NCBI RefSeq assembly: GCF_000720725.1
Contig: NZ_JOCQ01000011.1
Location: 62,001 to 126,000 of the forward strand
Direction: 5' to 3'
Length of the DNA stretch: 64,000 bases
Source of the DNA: Streptomyces rimosus subsp. rimosus
GTDB lineage: Bacteria > Actinomycetota > Actinomycetes > Streptomycetales > Streptomycetaceae
A program made the translations under genes and the position numbers. How positions within the stretch are numbered: position 1 is the first letter of the stretch; each line of letters starts with the position of its first letter. The notes below the pieces were generated by a model. The model had not been told where the DNA came from and did no database searches. It saw nothing but the letters and a program-made list of their open reading frames with translations. This document shows positions 1 to 8,583 of the stretch, in pieces.

Positions 1-847
1 AGGGCCCGTCGAGCTCGTAGTTGCCGCCGCGGGCGATACGGCGGACGGCGCCGACCCGGTCCACCGAGTCGCGCCACTCCTGGGCGGTGTCCGGGTTCTT
101 CGGGTGGGTCAGATCATCGGTCCGTACGTCGAAGAACGCGTCGAGCCACTCCTTCTCCCCGGCCTTGGACGGAGCGCCGACCTTGTCGGTGGTGCGCTCG
201 ATGAGCGCCGGCAGGGCGTCGGCGTCGCTGCCGGTGCCGTGCTGGATGGCGGCGTCATACAGTTCGGCGCGGGCCAGAGCGGTGCTCAGGCCGAGCCGGT
301 CGGCCTGGTCCCTCGCGGGCTTGTAGTAACGGTCGTCGACCTGCTGATCCTGGACGTGCCGGAACCGGTCGTCCTGCGCCGCCTGCTTCCAGGCAGCGAT
401 GTAGTCGGCCTCGGGTAGGCCGCCGGCGTCCGCCTCCTCGTTCGCCTGCCGTTCCAGCGCGGGTACGAAGCGGGCCAGCGGGTTGCCGGGGACCTGCCGG
501 GTGTAGGCGCGGATCACCTTCAGCGCGTCACCGTCCCCGGTCGTGAAGCCGGCCCGGCCGGCGGTGATGCCCCGTCCGTCGTGCAGATTCTCGGCGTAGC
601 CGTACTGGATCTCCGGCGTGCCGTTCTCGAACACGCTGACCAGCTGGTCCGCCCGGCGCCGCTGGTCTGCCGTGAGGGCGTGGCCGCCCGCGGAGGCGGT
701 GGCACCCGGCTGCCCAGGACTCGTGCCGATGTCCGGCGTGCCGGACCGATCGGCACCGCAAGCGGTTGCTCCGGCGGCGACGACCAGGGCCAGCGCAGCA
801 GTGCGGAGCATGCGAAGCATGCGTCGATGGCGGATGCGGGTGTGCAA
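1..847 (-). CDS. csn: Chitosanase, glycoside hydrolase family 46, lipoprotein (3' end outside window)
   Basis: This is an endo-acting chitosan hydrolase of family GH46, exported and probably lipid-anchored. The translation matches the GH46 core: a helix carrying the acid of IQYGYAENLHDGRG, followed by the second catalytic region around FTTGDGDALKVIRAYT. Later it reads NPLARFVPALERQ and YYKPARDQADRLGL, as in Streptomyces CsnA-type enzymes. The N-terminus has arginines, a hydrophobic stretch and a lipobox-like ATAC, so the Cys near residue 31 is probably lipidated. I chose TTG at 847 because GGGAGG lies seven bases upstream; an internal ATG at 820 is the alternative. The C-terminus runs off the left edge, so about 282 residues are visible. 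Confidence 0.85.
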   Translation of the reverse strand, partial: MHTRIRHRRMLRMLRTAALALVVAAGATACGADRSGTPDIGTSPGQPGATASAGGHALTADQRRRADQLVSVFENGTPEIQYGYAENLHDGRGITAGRAGFTTGDGDALKVIRAYTRQVPGNPLARFVPALERQANEEADAGGLPEADYIAAWKQAAQDDRFRHVQDQQVDDRYYKPARDQADRLGLSTALARAELYDAAIQHGTGSDADALPALIERTTDKVGAPSKAGEKEWLDAFFDVRTDDLTHPKNPDTAQEWRDSVDRVGAVRRIARGGNYELDGP

Positions 848-1562
848 GATGATCCTCCCACCGAGATCCTAACGGTGGTTTGTTGACCACGAGCGGTGGT
901 GGCGGGCGGCGGAAGCGAGAGCCTGAGCCTGTGCACGTATGACCTCGGCTCGGTCGGAAAGACCGGTCGATGCCGCCCGCAAACCGGCCGGGCACGGCCC
1001 CGGCCACCCTGGCGACTGGAAGCCGGTCTCGACGTTGCTGCCCCCCATCTGTCGGCGAAAGCTGCGAAGCCCCTCTGGCCCAGCTCGCGCCGCTGTGCCG
1101 CGACGTCGGCAGGCGTGGTGCGCTTCTCGGCGTACAGCTGGGTGGAGTCTGGCTGTCGCATCGTCTTGAGTGCCGTGCCCACCCTCTCCGCGCTGTTTGC
1201 CGGATGCATCCCTGTGTCGGATCACGTACGAGTGGGAGCAATGGGGCGGTGCGGGGGATCGCCTGACCCATGCGGGTGTCATCTCGGGAGCGCGCTCTTG
1301 ACGCCCGCAAGCCGAGCCGCCATGCGCACACGCCCCAGGCCCGTCAGGGCGCATGTCGGCTGCGGCCGGACCGGGAATTCGCCGGCCCGGCCGCAGGCTC
1401 ACGAACGCCGTGTTCTCGACGTACAGCGTGCTCGACGCCGGCGGCTCCGTACGTGCTGGACGGTCGGGCCGCCCCGCGCGGTGCTGCCGGCGGCGCGTCC
1501 GCGTGCGTCCACGCCCGGCCGTCCTGCGCGAGGCGTGGCTACCGGCCCGATACGATCCACCG
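848..1562. other. Intergenic stretch with no supported gene
   Basis: About 715 bp lie between the chitosanase start and the end of the first P450 gene. Open frames exist on both strands, but they translate to arginine/serine-rich text without family motifs and lack ribosome binding sites. It must hold the chitosanase promoter. I see no RNA gene or repeat. Confidence 0.5.
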
Positions 1563-2915
1563 TCAGGGAGTGCCGACGGACGTGCCCAAGGCCGCGCCGA
1601 CGGCCTCCGGCTGCGGAGCGCGCACTTCCTTCGGCCGTGGCGGAGTGAACGTCACGGGCAGGGAGAGCAGGCGGCGGGAGACCCAGGCCGACTGCCACTG
1701 CAGCTCTGCCTCGGGCACCGCCAGCTCCAGGTCCCTGAGCGTGCTCAGCAGGATGTCGATGCCCGTCTCGGCGATGGCCTGTCCGATGTCGCGGCCGGGG
1801 CACTCGTGGGGGCCGGTGGAGAAGGCGAGGTGACCCGAGTTGTGGACGACCGGGCGTCCGGGCTCGCGGGCGGCGGGGTCCGCGTTGGCCGCCTCGATCC
1901 CCAGGATGATCATGTCGCCGGCCTTGATCTGCTGGCCCGCGATGGTCATGTCGCCGGCCGCCCAGCGGGTGGGCAACAGTCCGATCGGCGGGAGGTCCCA
2001 CAGCACCCGCTCCAGGGCCTCGGGCAGCGTCATCTGGCCACTGGTCAGGTCATGGCTGAACTGACGCTGCGTCAAGAGCACCAGCAGGGTGTTCGCGATC
2101 AGCGCGACCGTCGGCGTGTAGCCGGCGACGAAGATCATACGCAGGTGCTCGACGACCTCCTGCTCGCTGAGGCCCGCCTCGTGGTCCAGGAGCCGGCTGA
2201 CGAAGTCCCGGCCGCCGACGGTGTTGGCGACGCCCTCACCGGCCCGCCTGCGCCGGACGAGCTCCTCCATGGTGCGGGTGACGAACGCATTGCCCTCGGC
2301 GGCCCGCTCGTTGCCGCTGGTCAGATCCCGCACCGCGGTCACCAGGGCGGGGCTCTCCTCCTCGGGCATGCCGTACATCCAGGCCATCACGAGGGCCGGC
2401 AGCTGCGCGGCGTACTCGGTGACCAGGTCGGCGGTGCCGCGGGAGGCGACGCAGTCGATGAGACGGTTGGCGTACCGGCCGATGTAACGGCGCAGGGAGT
2501 GCCGGTTGAAGTCCAGGCTGTCGACCACGGCGCTGCGCAGCCGCGCGTGGGGCACGCCGTCCTCGAACGCCACGATCGGCTGGTACGCGGTCATCGGCGC
2601 CAGGGGGTGGTCCGCCGGGATCCGGCCGTCCTGGTAGACGCGGCCGCGGCGGGAGTCGCAGACCACGCGGGAGTTGCTCTGCATGACATCGCGTATCGCG
2701 TTGTAGCCCAGGACCAGATAGGCCGGGATGTCGCCGGGAACGAGGACCGGCGCGACGTCCCCGTACTGCCTGCGCAGCTGTTCCAGCACCGGGCCCAGGG
2801 GCTCGGCGTCGGGGCCGTAGATCCGCTGCCAGGGACCGCCGGCGCTCCGGTCGTGCGCAGGACAGCCGGGAGGCGGTGCCGGTGCGGACGGGGAACGGGG
2901 GTCTGGATACGTCAT
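1563..2915 (-). CDS. Cytochrome P450, CYP157-like, without the ExxR arginine
   Basis: This is a P450-fold protein of 450 residues. The heme loop reads FSTGPHECPGRD, with the thiolate Cys near residue 372. Two normally fixed features are changed. The K-helix ExxR motif reads ERVLW (302-306), so the arginine is replaced by leucine. The I-helix oxygen-activation segment reads AGYTPT (264-269) instead of the usual G-G/A-x-D/E-T. Loss of ExxR is the known hallmark of Streptomyces CYP157 enzymes, and those are often paired with a second P450, as here. CYP157 genes usually sit in conservons, but no cvnA-D genes are visible nearby. ATG at 2915 is chosen because GGGAGG lies about five bases upstream; a frame extension to 3011 lacks this. 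Substrate unknown. Confidence 0.8.
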   Translation of the reverse strand: MTYPDPRSPSAPAPPPGCPAHDRSAGGPWQRIYGPDAEPLGPVLEQLRRQYGDVAPVLVPGDIPAYLVLGYNAIRDVMQSNSRVVCDSRRGRVYQDGRIPADHPLAPMTAYQPIVAFEDGVPHARLRSAVVDSLDFNRHSLRRYIGRYANRLIDCVASRGTADLVTEYAAQLPALVMAWMYGMPEEESPALVTAVRDLTSGNERAAEGNAFVTRTMEELVRRRRAGEGVANTVGGRDFVSRLLDHEAGLSEQEVVEHLRMIFVAGYTPTVALIANTLLVLLTQRQFSHDLTSGQMTLPEALERVLWDLPPIGLLPTRWAAGDMTIAGQQIKAGDMIILGIEAANADPAAREPGRPVVHNSGHLAFSTGPHECPGRDIGQAIAETGIDILLSTLRDLELAVPEAELQWQSAWVSRRLLSLPVTFTPPRPKEVRAPQPEAVGAALGTSVGTP

Positions 2916-3006
2916 GGTGCCTCCCAGCGGCAATACGAGCGGGCCCCTGCTGCCCAGCCCGCCGTTTCGCGCTGTGGCTTCCGGCTCCCCCCCGGTGCTG
3001 GGACAC

Positions 3007-3040
3007 ATCACGCCCTGTGCGACGACACACAGGGCGTGAT
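3007..3040 (-). terminator. Perfect 13-bp hairpin between the two P450 genes
   Basis: Arms 3007-3019 and 3028-3040 are perfectly complementary with an 8-nt loop. The hairpin lies about 150 bp downstream of one P450 gene and about 90 bp upstream of the next, both read leftwards. A factor-independent terminator is most likely; an operator or attenuator for the downstream P450 is possible. Confidence 0.55.
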
Positions 3041-3191
3041 GATCAGCATTGTCAGCAGCCTACCGTTCAACCGGACGCGTGATCAGCTGAGTCGGAGCCG
3101 GCCGGCCAGGGCCGATGACGATGGGGGGAGTACGGTCAGGAAGCTGTCCGCCTTCGGTGGCGGCCGGCGGCGGGGCGGACTTCCGGGCTGT

Positions 3192-4580
3192 TCAGCGGCC
3201 CGGCCGACTGGGTGTGGGGTTGCGCGGCTGCACCGTCATGGGAACCCGGTCGGGCCGGGCGACAGCGGAGATCACCTGCCGCGGGGTGTGGCCGCTGACG
3301 GGGGTCATGCGCCAGTCGCGCAGTACCTCCGCGATGGCGATGGTGGTCTCGGCCAGGGCGAATTGATCGCCGATGCATTTGCGGTTGCCGCCGCCGAAGG
3401 GCATGAACGACCGCTTGGTCCCGGGGTTCAGCCACCGGTCCGGGTTGAACGTATGGGGGTCCTCGAAAGCCTCCGGATCGCGGTGGACGGCGTACATGCT
3501 GAACGCCACCTCGGTGCCCGCGGGCAGCGTGACATCGGCGAGGGTCACCGGCGCGATGCTGCGGCGCATCAGGAATGTGACACCGTGCAGGCGGATCACC
3601 TCGTCCAGCACCCGGCGGATCAGGGTCAGCCGGGGGACGTCTTCGATGGTCACCGGGCGGTCGGGGCCGACGACCTCCAGGACCTCGGCCACCACCTGCC
3701 GGTCGACCTCGGGGTGGTGCGCCAGGTAGTGCCAGGCCCAGGCCAGGGTCGAGGCCGTGGTCTCGGCCCCGGCGAAGAGCAGCGTGGCCACCTCGTCGCG
3801 GATCTGGACGTCGCTGAGGCGGACCGGAACGTCGTCGTGGACCTGCGCCCGCAGCAGCTGTGCGAGGAGGTCGTCGTGCTCCTCGGCGTGGCCGCCGGCG
3901 TGTGCGGTGGTGATGACCTGGTCGATCACCTCGGTCAACCGCGCGGACGCCCGGTCGAAGACGCGGTTGTAGCGCACCGGCAGGCGATCCAGGATCTTCG
4001 GTGAGGCAGCGCGCTTGAGGAGCATGTCCAACAGCACCGGCAGCTCGGTACGGATCGTTTCCACCGCCGGTGTTCCGACGTCCGTGCTGAACAGCGACAT
4101 GGCAATGGAGTCGATCGAGTAACCGGCGGACTCCTTGTAGATGTCCACCTGCTGACCCGGCTGCCAGGAATCCGACAGGCGCCGGGCGTTGCGGCTCATG
4201 ATCAGGGAGTAGTCCGCGATGCGCTTCGGGCCGAAAAGGGGTGCGAGGAAGCGGCGGTTGCGCTTGTGCAGCTCCCCGTCCGCGGTGCTCAGCCCCTCGC
4301 CGGCCAGTCGCTTGAGCCGCTGGAAGAACCGGCCCTTCTCGAACCACCGGCCCTTGTCCACCAGGACCTCGTGCAGCCGCTCGGGTGTGGTGGCCATGTA
4401 GACGGGCATCGAGCCGAGCTGGATCCGGACCAGGCCGCGGTCGTCGGCGTGGTCCCGCAGCGACAGGAAGAAGCCGAAGGGATCGCGGATGAGAGTCGGC
4501 GCGTGCCCAAGGAGGGGCAGGGCGCCCGGCACGCGGGGTATCGGTCTCGTTGCGACGGAGGAGGCGGTGTCCATGGCCAC
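3192..4580 (-). CDS. Cytochrome P450 (bacterial, pentalenene-oxygenase-like)
   Basis: This is a heme monooxygenase of 462 residues with all canonical P450 motifs. It opens with the proline-rich PRVPGALPLLGHAPTL. The I-helix reads LLFAGAETTAS, the K-helix EVIR supplies ExxR, and the heme loop is FMPFGGGNRKCIGDQFA with Cys near 402. The PGALPLLGH opening and GGGNRKCIG loop resemble bacterial terpene oxygenases of the PtlI type; this is a family impression, not an identification. GTG at 4580 is preferred because AAAGGA precedes it by eight bases; ATG at 4574 is the alternative. It is complete, unlike its CYP157-like neighbour, so the two may act as a pair. It is divergent from the fusion regulator at 4847, which may control it. 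Confidence 0.85.
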   Translation of the reverse strand: MAMDTASSVATRPIPRVPGALPLLGHAPTLIRDPFGFFLSLRDHADDRGLVRIQLGSMPVYMATTPERLHEVLVDKGRWFEKGRFFQRLKRLAGEGLSTADGELHKRNRRFLAPLFGPKRIADYSLIMSRNARRLSDSWQPGQQVDIYKESAGYSIDSIAMSLFSTDVGTPAVETIRTELPVLLDMLLKRAASPKILDRLPVRYNRVFDRASARLTEVIDQVITTAHAGGHAEEHDDLLAQLLRAQVHDDVPVRLSDVQIRDEVATLLFAGAETTASTLAWAWHYLAHHPEVDRQVVAEVLEVVGPDRPVTIEDVPRLTLIRRVLDEVIRLHGVTFLMRRSIAPVTLADVTLPAGTEVAFSMYAVHRDPEAFEDPHTFNPDRWLNPGTKRSFMPFGGGNRKCIGDQFALAETTIAIAEVLRDWRMTPVSGHTPRQVISAVARPDRVPMTVQPRNPTPSRPGR

Positions 4581-4834
4581 GTCGGGTGTCCTTTGCTGTC
4601 GGCGGCGCTGAGCACCGAGGTCCGGGCAGGTCGTTGATCAAGTCTGCCCATAGTGCGCCGCGACAACGCGGAAAGGGAATGCGGGAGTCCACACCGTGGG
4701 AGCGGCGTGGCCGGGAGTCGTGGACGAGGGCTCGTTGATTGCTGCATCAGTGCAAGTGGGAGGGGACGTGCGGGGGCGTCGGGTAAGGGGTGGCGCGCGA
4801 GGAGCGCGAAGCGGAACGGGCTGCTCCGCGCGAT

Positions 4835-4846
4835 TACGCTGCCTCC
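4835..4846 (+). promoter_or_regulatory. -10-like hexamer for a probably leaderless transcript
   Basis: TACGCT at 4835-4840 is followed six bases later by the ATG at 4847. That spacing places a transcription start on or next to the ATG, and there is no Shine-Dalgarno before it. This supports leaderless expression of the regulator, by inference only. Confidence 0.4.
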
Positions 4847-6127
4847 ATGGACCTCACCGAGCAAGAAGACGACATTCTTGGCCATATGTGGCTCAAGTCC
4901 GGTGAATCTGTGCGAATTCGCGACTTATGGAGAGAGATCAACGAGTCTCGTGCCCTCGGCGGCGAGAAGCCCTATGCCTACACCACGGTGGCCACGGTGG
5001 TGCAGAACCTCAAGGGCAAAGGAGCCGTGGAGAATGCTGGTGGCCGGCTCGACGGCTACCGTCCCGTATACGCCCCGGAGGCGCGAGCGGGGGACCGGAT
5101 GGCGCAGGCGTGGAAACGTGCTCCCGACCCCGACGCCGCCATGCGGCACTTCCTGTCGGAGATGACCGAGGGGGAGCTGGGCTGCGTCGAGCACGCCCTC
5201 GCCTCCGTGCGCGCACGCCCCGCCGCCCGGCAGGAGGAGCCGTCGGCAAGTGAGCGGCCGACGCCGCAGGAGCAGCTCCTCCTGCCCCCGGCCGCTGGCG
5301 GAAGGGGGCGGCGCGGTGAGCGTCACAATGACCCGAACGTACTGATCAGCGGCTTGCTCGAACTCCAGATGAAGGCTCGCGGGACCACCAAACGCGCGGT
5401 CGCGAACCGTATCGGGATCCACGAGAAGACGGTCGCGAACCGCATGGCGCGGGCGGCCGGGCTGCCCTCGGAGATGCTGGGGGAACTGGTCGAGGCCCTG
5501 GAGACGCCGGACGACATCAGCGCTGCCATCTTCCGGCTCGCCGGGCGCGTCGCTCCGTCCAGGAAAGTTGTCGCCCCCCAACTCTCCCCGGACCTGCCCG
5601 CCTACCGGGCCTACCTGGACAGCATCAAGCGCCCCTCTGTCCTGTACGGCATCGGATGGCGCGTCGTGTACTACAACCAGGCCTATCGCGAGCTCTTCTC
5701 GCCAGGGCCGCACATCCCCGTGTTTCCCGGGGCCATGCCGCTGGAGAACGGCGTCCTGTACATGCTTCGGCATCCGAATGCCGCCCGGCTCCTGGGCGCC
5801 GGCGACATGGAAGCGTACGACCGGCACTGGCGCACCCTCGCGCTGGCTCACTTCGCGGCGGTGTACCAGGAAAACCGGGACCACCCCGAGCTGCAGTACG
5901 TCCTGCACGAAATCGAGAAGAGTCCCGGTCTCTACGCCTCCTACCGAAGCGTTGCGAAATGGATCCGGGAACACGGCGACACCGCCGTCAGCAGCGAGCC
6001 GCGGCCGTTCTTCGACCCGCGCGGCGAAGGACGCGTCACCCGGGCCCAGGTGCTGACCGAGGCGCATCCGGGCAGTCCGCTGCAGCATGCCACCTGGGTC
6101 ATCGAGGGCGACGTCGTCGACGACTGA
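4847..6127 (+). CDS. Fusion regulator: BlaI/MecI-type winged helix, second HTH, MmyB-like ligand-binding domain
   Basis: This is a DNA-binding regulator of 426 residues made of three recognisable parts. Residues 1-95 resemble the penicillinase-repressor (BlaI/MecI) winged helix, with LTEQEDDILGHMW and the recognition-helix text YTTVATVVQNLKGKG. Residues 155-235 contain a second helix-turn-helix-like region (TTKRAVANRIGIHEKTVANR). Residues 240-410 resemble the PAS-like ligand-binding domain of MmyB-type XRE regulators (YRAYLDSIKRPSVLYGIGWR, then NQAYRELF). BlaI proteins normally end after the dimerisation helix and MmyB regulators normally begin with an XRE domain, so this architecture is uncommon. 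The frame is open from GTG 4790, but the BlaI fold begins at ATG 4847. It is divergent from the P450 gene. Confidence 0.75.
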   Translation: MDLTEQEDDILGHMWLKSGESVRIRDLWREINESRALGGEKPYAYTTVATVVQNLKGKGAVENAGGRLDGYRPVYAPEARAGDRMAQAWKRAPDPDAAMRHFLSEMTEGELGCVEHALASVRARPAARQEEPSASERPTPQEQLLLPPAAGGRGRRGERHNDPNVLISGLLELQMKARGTTKRAVANRIGIHEKTVANRMARAAGLPSEMLGELVEALETPDDISAAIFRLAGRVAPSRKVVAPQLSPDLPAYRAYLDSIKRPSVLYGIGWRVVYYNQAYRELFSPGPHIPVFPGAMPLENGVLYMLRHPNAARLLGAGDMEAYDRHWRTLALAHFAAVYQENRDHPELQYVLHEIEKSPGLYASYRSVAKWIREHGDTAVSSEPRPFFDPRGEGRVTRAQVLTEAHPGSPLQHATWVIEGDVVDD

Positions 6128-6568
6128 CGGTACCTCTGACGCGGTGGCGCGCACGGCAACCAGGATTACTACGCGCCGTCGTCGAACGGGAAAGCCGTGT
6201 TCCATTCCGTGGCATGAGCGCTCCGGACCAGCAATGATGGTCCCGGCCACCCCGCACACAGCCCAGCCGGAACGGGGCCGGGCGAGGCACGCTCCACGCC
6301 CGTCCAGCCTGCGAGGTGGCGCCGTGAACGTCGACCCGGACCCGGTCGGCGCCCGATCGACCAAGGCCCGGCCCGCGTGAGCCGGCCGGATCTCAGGGGG
6401 ACCGCAATGACATCGGGACACTGCTCGGCTCCTGGGAGCCGCAGCTGACGCGACGCCACGCGTCAGTTCCGGAGTTCCGGGGCAACTGCTCCGGGCGCCG
6501 GGCCCGGCAACAGCCGGCGCGCTGTTGCGGGCAATCCGCGCCATGCGCAGCAGAACACTCCGAAGGCC

Positions 6569-6602
6569 GGTGGCCGCCCCTCCGCGGGAAGGGGCGGCCA
6601 CC
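6569..6602. terminator. 13-bp GC-rich hairpin
   Basis: Arms 6569-6581 and 6590-6602 pair perfectly around an 8-nt loop. It lies about 440 bp beyond the fusion-regulator stop and could end transcription in either direction. Confidence 0.5.
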
Positions 6603-6954
6603 CACGACCTGCACTCCAGAAAATCCGTGACCGACCGCGGCCTGCGCCGGAATATACGACTGGACCACGCAGGGGATGGCCCAGCCTGAATGACGGTGCT
6701 TGCTTCTCTCGCCTCCGCGTTCCGATGCGCAGTGAAGGGTTTCCTCATGTGCACACATGCGAGCGGGCTGTCCCCGCCATGATCTCCGCCACGGCGGCGG
6801 CGCCACGGTGGCGATGACCGAATTCCTGTACTCCCGACCAGGGTTGGCCCCCCACGCCGGGTGGCGGGCTGGAAAACCGGCGCGCCGGAGACTTCTTGTT
6901 CTCCGCCGCCCAGGAACGGACGCCGGAACACCCCCTGGCGCCCGCGGCCCGTCC

Positions 6955-6985
6955 GGGGTGCCACCCGCTTCCTGGGTGGCACCCC
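6955..6985 (-). terminator. 12-bp hairpin downstream of the dienelactone hydrolase pseudogene
   Basis: Arms 6955-6966 and 6974-6985 pair perfectly around a 7-nt loop. It begins 17 bp after the stop of the leftward hydrolase gene, the expected place for its terminator. Confidence 0.65.
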
Positions 6986-7001
6986 GCACTCCCTGTTCGA
7001 T

Positions 7002-7580
7002 CTATTCAATGCGGTCGAGGAAGCCGAGCACCCGGCGGGTGACCTGCGTTGCGGCGTGCTCGTCGTACGACGGCAGGCTGCTGTCGGTGAACAGGTGCCG
7101 GTCGCCGGGGTAGAGGAACAGCTCGGCATCCAGCGCCGTTTCGACGAGCGCGCGGGCCGCGTCCACATCGCCCTCCCCGGCGAAGAACGGATCCCCGTCC
7201 ATGCCGTGGACCTGTACGGGGACATCCTGGGGCCATGCCCCGGCGAACTCCGAGACCGGGAGGCACGCTTCGAGCAACAGCGCACCCTTCGCGCCGGGAC
7301 GGGTCTGGGCCAGCTTCTGTGCCGGCAGGACGCCGAGCGAGAACCCGAGGTGGACGAGTCCCGCAGGCAGCCCTTCGGCGGCGCCGGTTCCGCGAGCGAT
7401 CACCTTGTCGAAACCGACACTCTCGGCGTAGCCGACGCCTTCATCGAGGTTCTCGAATATCTGCCCGTCGAACAGGTCGGGGACGTGGACGGTGTGTCCG
7501 GCCCGTCGCAGCTACTCGGCGAACTCGCGGATGCCGGCGGTCAACCCGTGCCCGTGATGGAAAACCAGCACCTCAGCCAT
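7002..7580 (-). pseudogene. Dienelactone hydrolase family protein, interrupted by an in-frame amber codon
   Basis: The gene starts well: GAGGGGAG precedes ATG 7580, and the protein begins MAEVLVFHHGHGLTAGIREFAE. Codon 23 (7512-7514) is TAG, after which the same frame continues LRRAGHTVHVPDLFDGQIFE and on to a complete C-terminal half. That half includes FSLGVLPAQKLA, where the nucleophile region lies, then VQVHGMDGDPFF and DRHLFTDSSLPSY with the catalytic Asp and His regions. Intact relatives carry a charged or polar residue at the stop position, so a GAG-to-TAG change is the simplest origin. A GTG at 7403 could restart a 133-residue fragment, which would lack the first part of the alpha/beta-hydrolase fold. 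It is either a true nonsense pseudogene or a base-calling error. Confidence 0.75.
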
Positions 7581-7775
7581 GCTGCTCCCCTCGTGTTGCG
7601 GTAGCCGGGCGGCACCGCGGCACGAGTATGACCCACAGCACTGACACCCATGCGCAGCCGGTGCTGAATCGAGGTCTCTCCGCATCAGCGGCTGACCGCG
7701 ATGACAGGGCCGCGCCCCAACCGAGCCACGGGCTGCTCCCGATGGCACGCCGCAGCGACGCGCAGCGGATCACCA

Positions 7776-8501
7776 TCACCAGGGGACGACGCCCTCGTCG
7801 TCGAAGAAGCCGCCGCGTGGTCCGTCGTCCGGCAGGGTGGCGAGCCGGATGGCGATCGCGGCACCCTGCTCGGGGGTCCGCGGCGCGTTGAAGCCGGTGA
7901 AATCGGTCGCCACGTAGCCGGGGCAGCAGGCGTTCACGATGACAGGCGTATCGGCGAGCCGGCGGGCGTACTGGGCCGTGACGCTGTTGAGCATGGACTT
8001 CGACGGCGCGTACGCGGCCATGACCGGGCCGGTCCGCAACGTCAGCGAGCCCATGTTGCTCGACATGTTGACGATGCGCGGCGCGTTCGCGCGGCTGAGC
8101 AGCGGAAGCATCGCGTTCGTCACCCGGACCACCCCGAACACGTTGGTGTCCAGCACGGCGCGGACGACATCGAGGTCGAGCGTGGTCGGATCCTGCGCGC
8201 CACCGTCGGTCCGGCCGGAGATGCCCGCGTTGTTGACGAGCACGTCGAGCCGTCCCGCCGTCCGCTCGATGGTCGCTGCCGCCGCGGCGACGCTGGTGTC
8301 GGAGGTGACGTCGAGCGCGACCCCGAACGCGTCGACGCCCGCGGCCCGCAGCTGCCCGACGGCCTCCTCGCGCCTGGCGTCGTCGCGAGCCCCCACTGCG
8401 ACCGTGAAGCCGATCGCTCCGAGACCCTGTGCGATGGCGAGACCGATTCCCTTGTTCGCGCCGGTGACCAGCGCGGTCTTCGTGTTGTTCACCCGATCCA
8501 T
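7776..8501 (-). CDS. Short-chain dehydrogenase/reductase
   Basis: This is an NAD(P)H-dependent oxidoreductase of 241 residues with a classical SDR layout. The cofactor motif is TGANKGIG near the N-terminus, followed by NNAG in LDVLVNNAGISG, the Ser in IVNMSSNMGS, and the YAPSK active-site pair. It resembles carbonyl-reductase-like SDRs of unknown substrate. I took ATG 8501 (MDRVNNTKTALVTG) because it gives the usual short lead to the glycine motif; the frame is open further upstream without support. No strong ribosome binding site is visible. It is divergent from a LysR gene, with a palindrome between them, so the LysR protein is its likely regulator. Confidence 0.85.
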   Translation of the reverse strand: MDRVNNTKTALVTGANKGIGLAIAQGLGAIGFTVAVGARDDARREEAVGQLRAAGVDAFGVALDVTSDTSVAAAAATIERTAGRLDVLVNNAGISGRTDGGAQDPTTLDLDVVRAVLDTNVFGVVRVTNAMLPLLSRANAPRIVNMSSNMGSLTLRTGPVMAAYAPSKSMLNSVTAQYARRLADTPVIVNACCPGYVATDFTGFNAPRTPEQGAAIAIRLATLPDDGPRGGFFDDEGVVPW

Positions 8502-8547
8502 GCTCGGCGGGCCGTGCGTCGCCGTCCAATATCGGATCGGTGGGCTG

Positions 8548-8566
8548 TGATACTCGGCGGGTATCA
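8548..8566. promoter_or_regulatory. LysR-type palindrome between SDR and LysR genes
   Basis: TGATAC and GTATCA form a perfect 6-bp inverted repeat separated by seven bases and contain the T-N11-A core typical of LysR sites. It lies in the 82-bp divergent promoter region, about 18 bp before the LysR start, consistent with autoregulation and control of the SDR gene. Confidence 0.65.
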
Positions 8567-8583
8567 GTAGGTAGGCTGCCCAC

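Larger units (their letters stand above)
6128..7001. other. 874-bp stretch without a supported gene
   Basis: Open frames on both strands give no family motif, are rich in Arg/Pro/Ser and lack good ribosome binding sites. The only clear structures are two strong hairpins, listed separately. It may be the remains of lost genes next to the broken dienelactone hydrolase. Confidence 0.5.

Noticed and set aside
1353..4004. 883-codon plus-strand frame over both P450 genes
   Set aside because: It is an antisense shadow of two well-supported P450 genes in GC-rich DNA, with no family motif and no ribosome binding site.
1563..4580. A conservon around the CYP157-like gene
   Set aside because: No sensor kinase, roadblock, DUF742 or small GTPase genes lie next to it.
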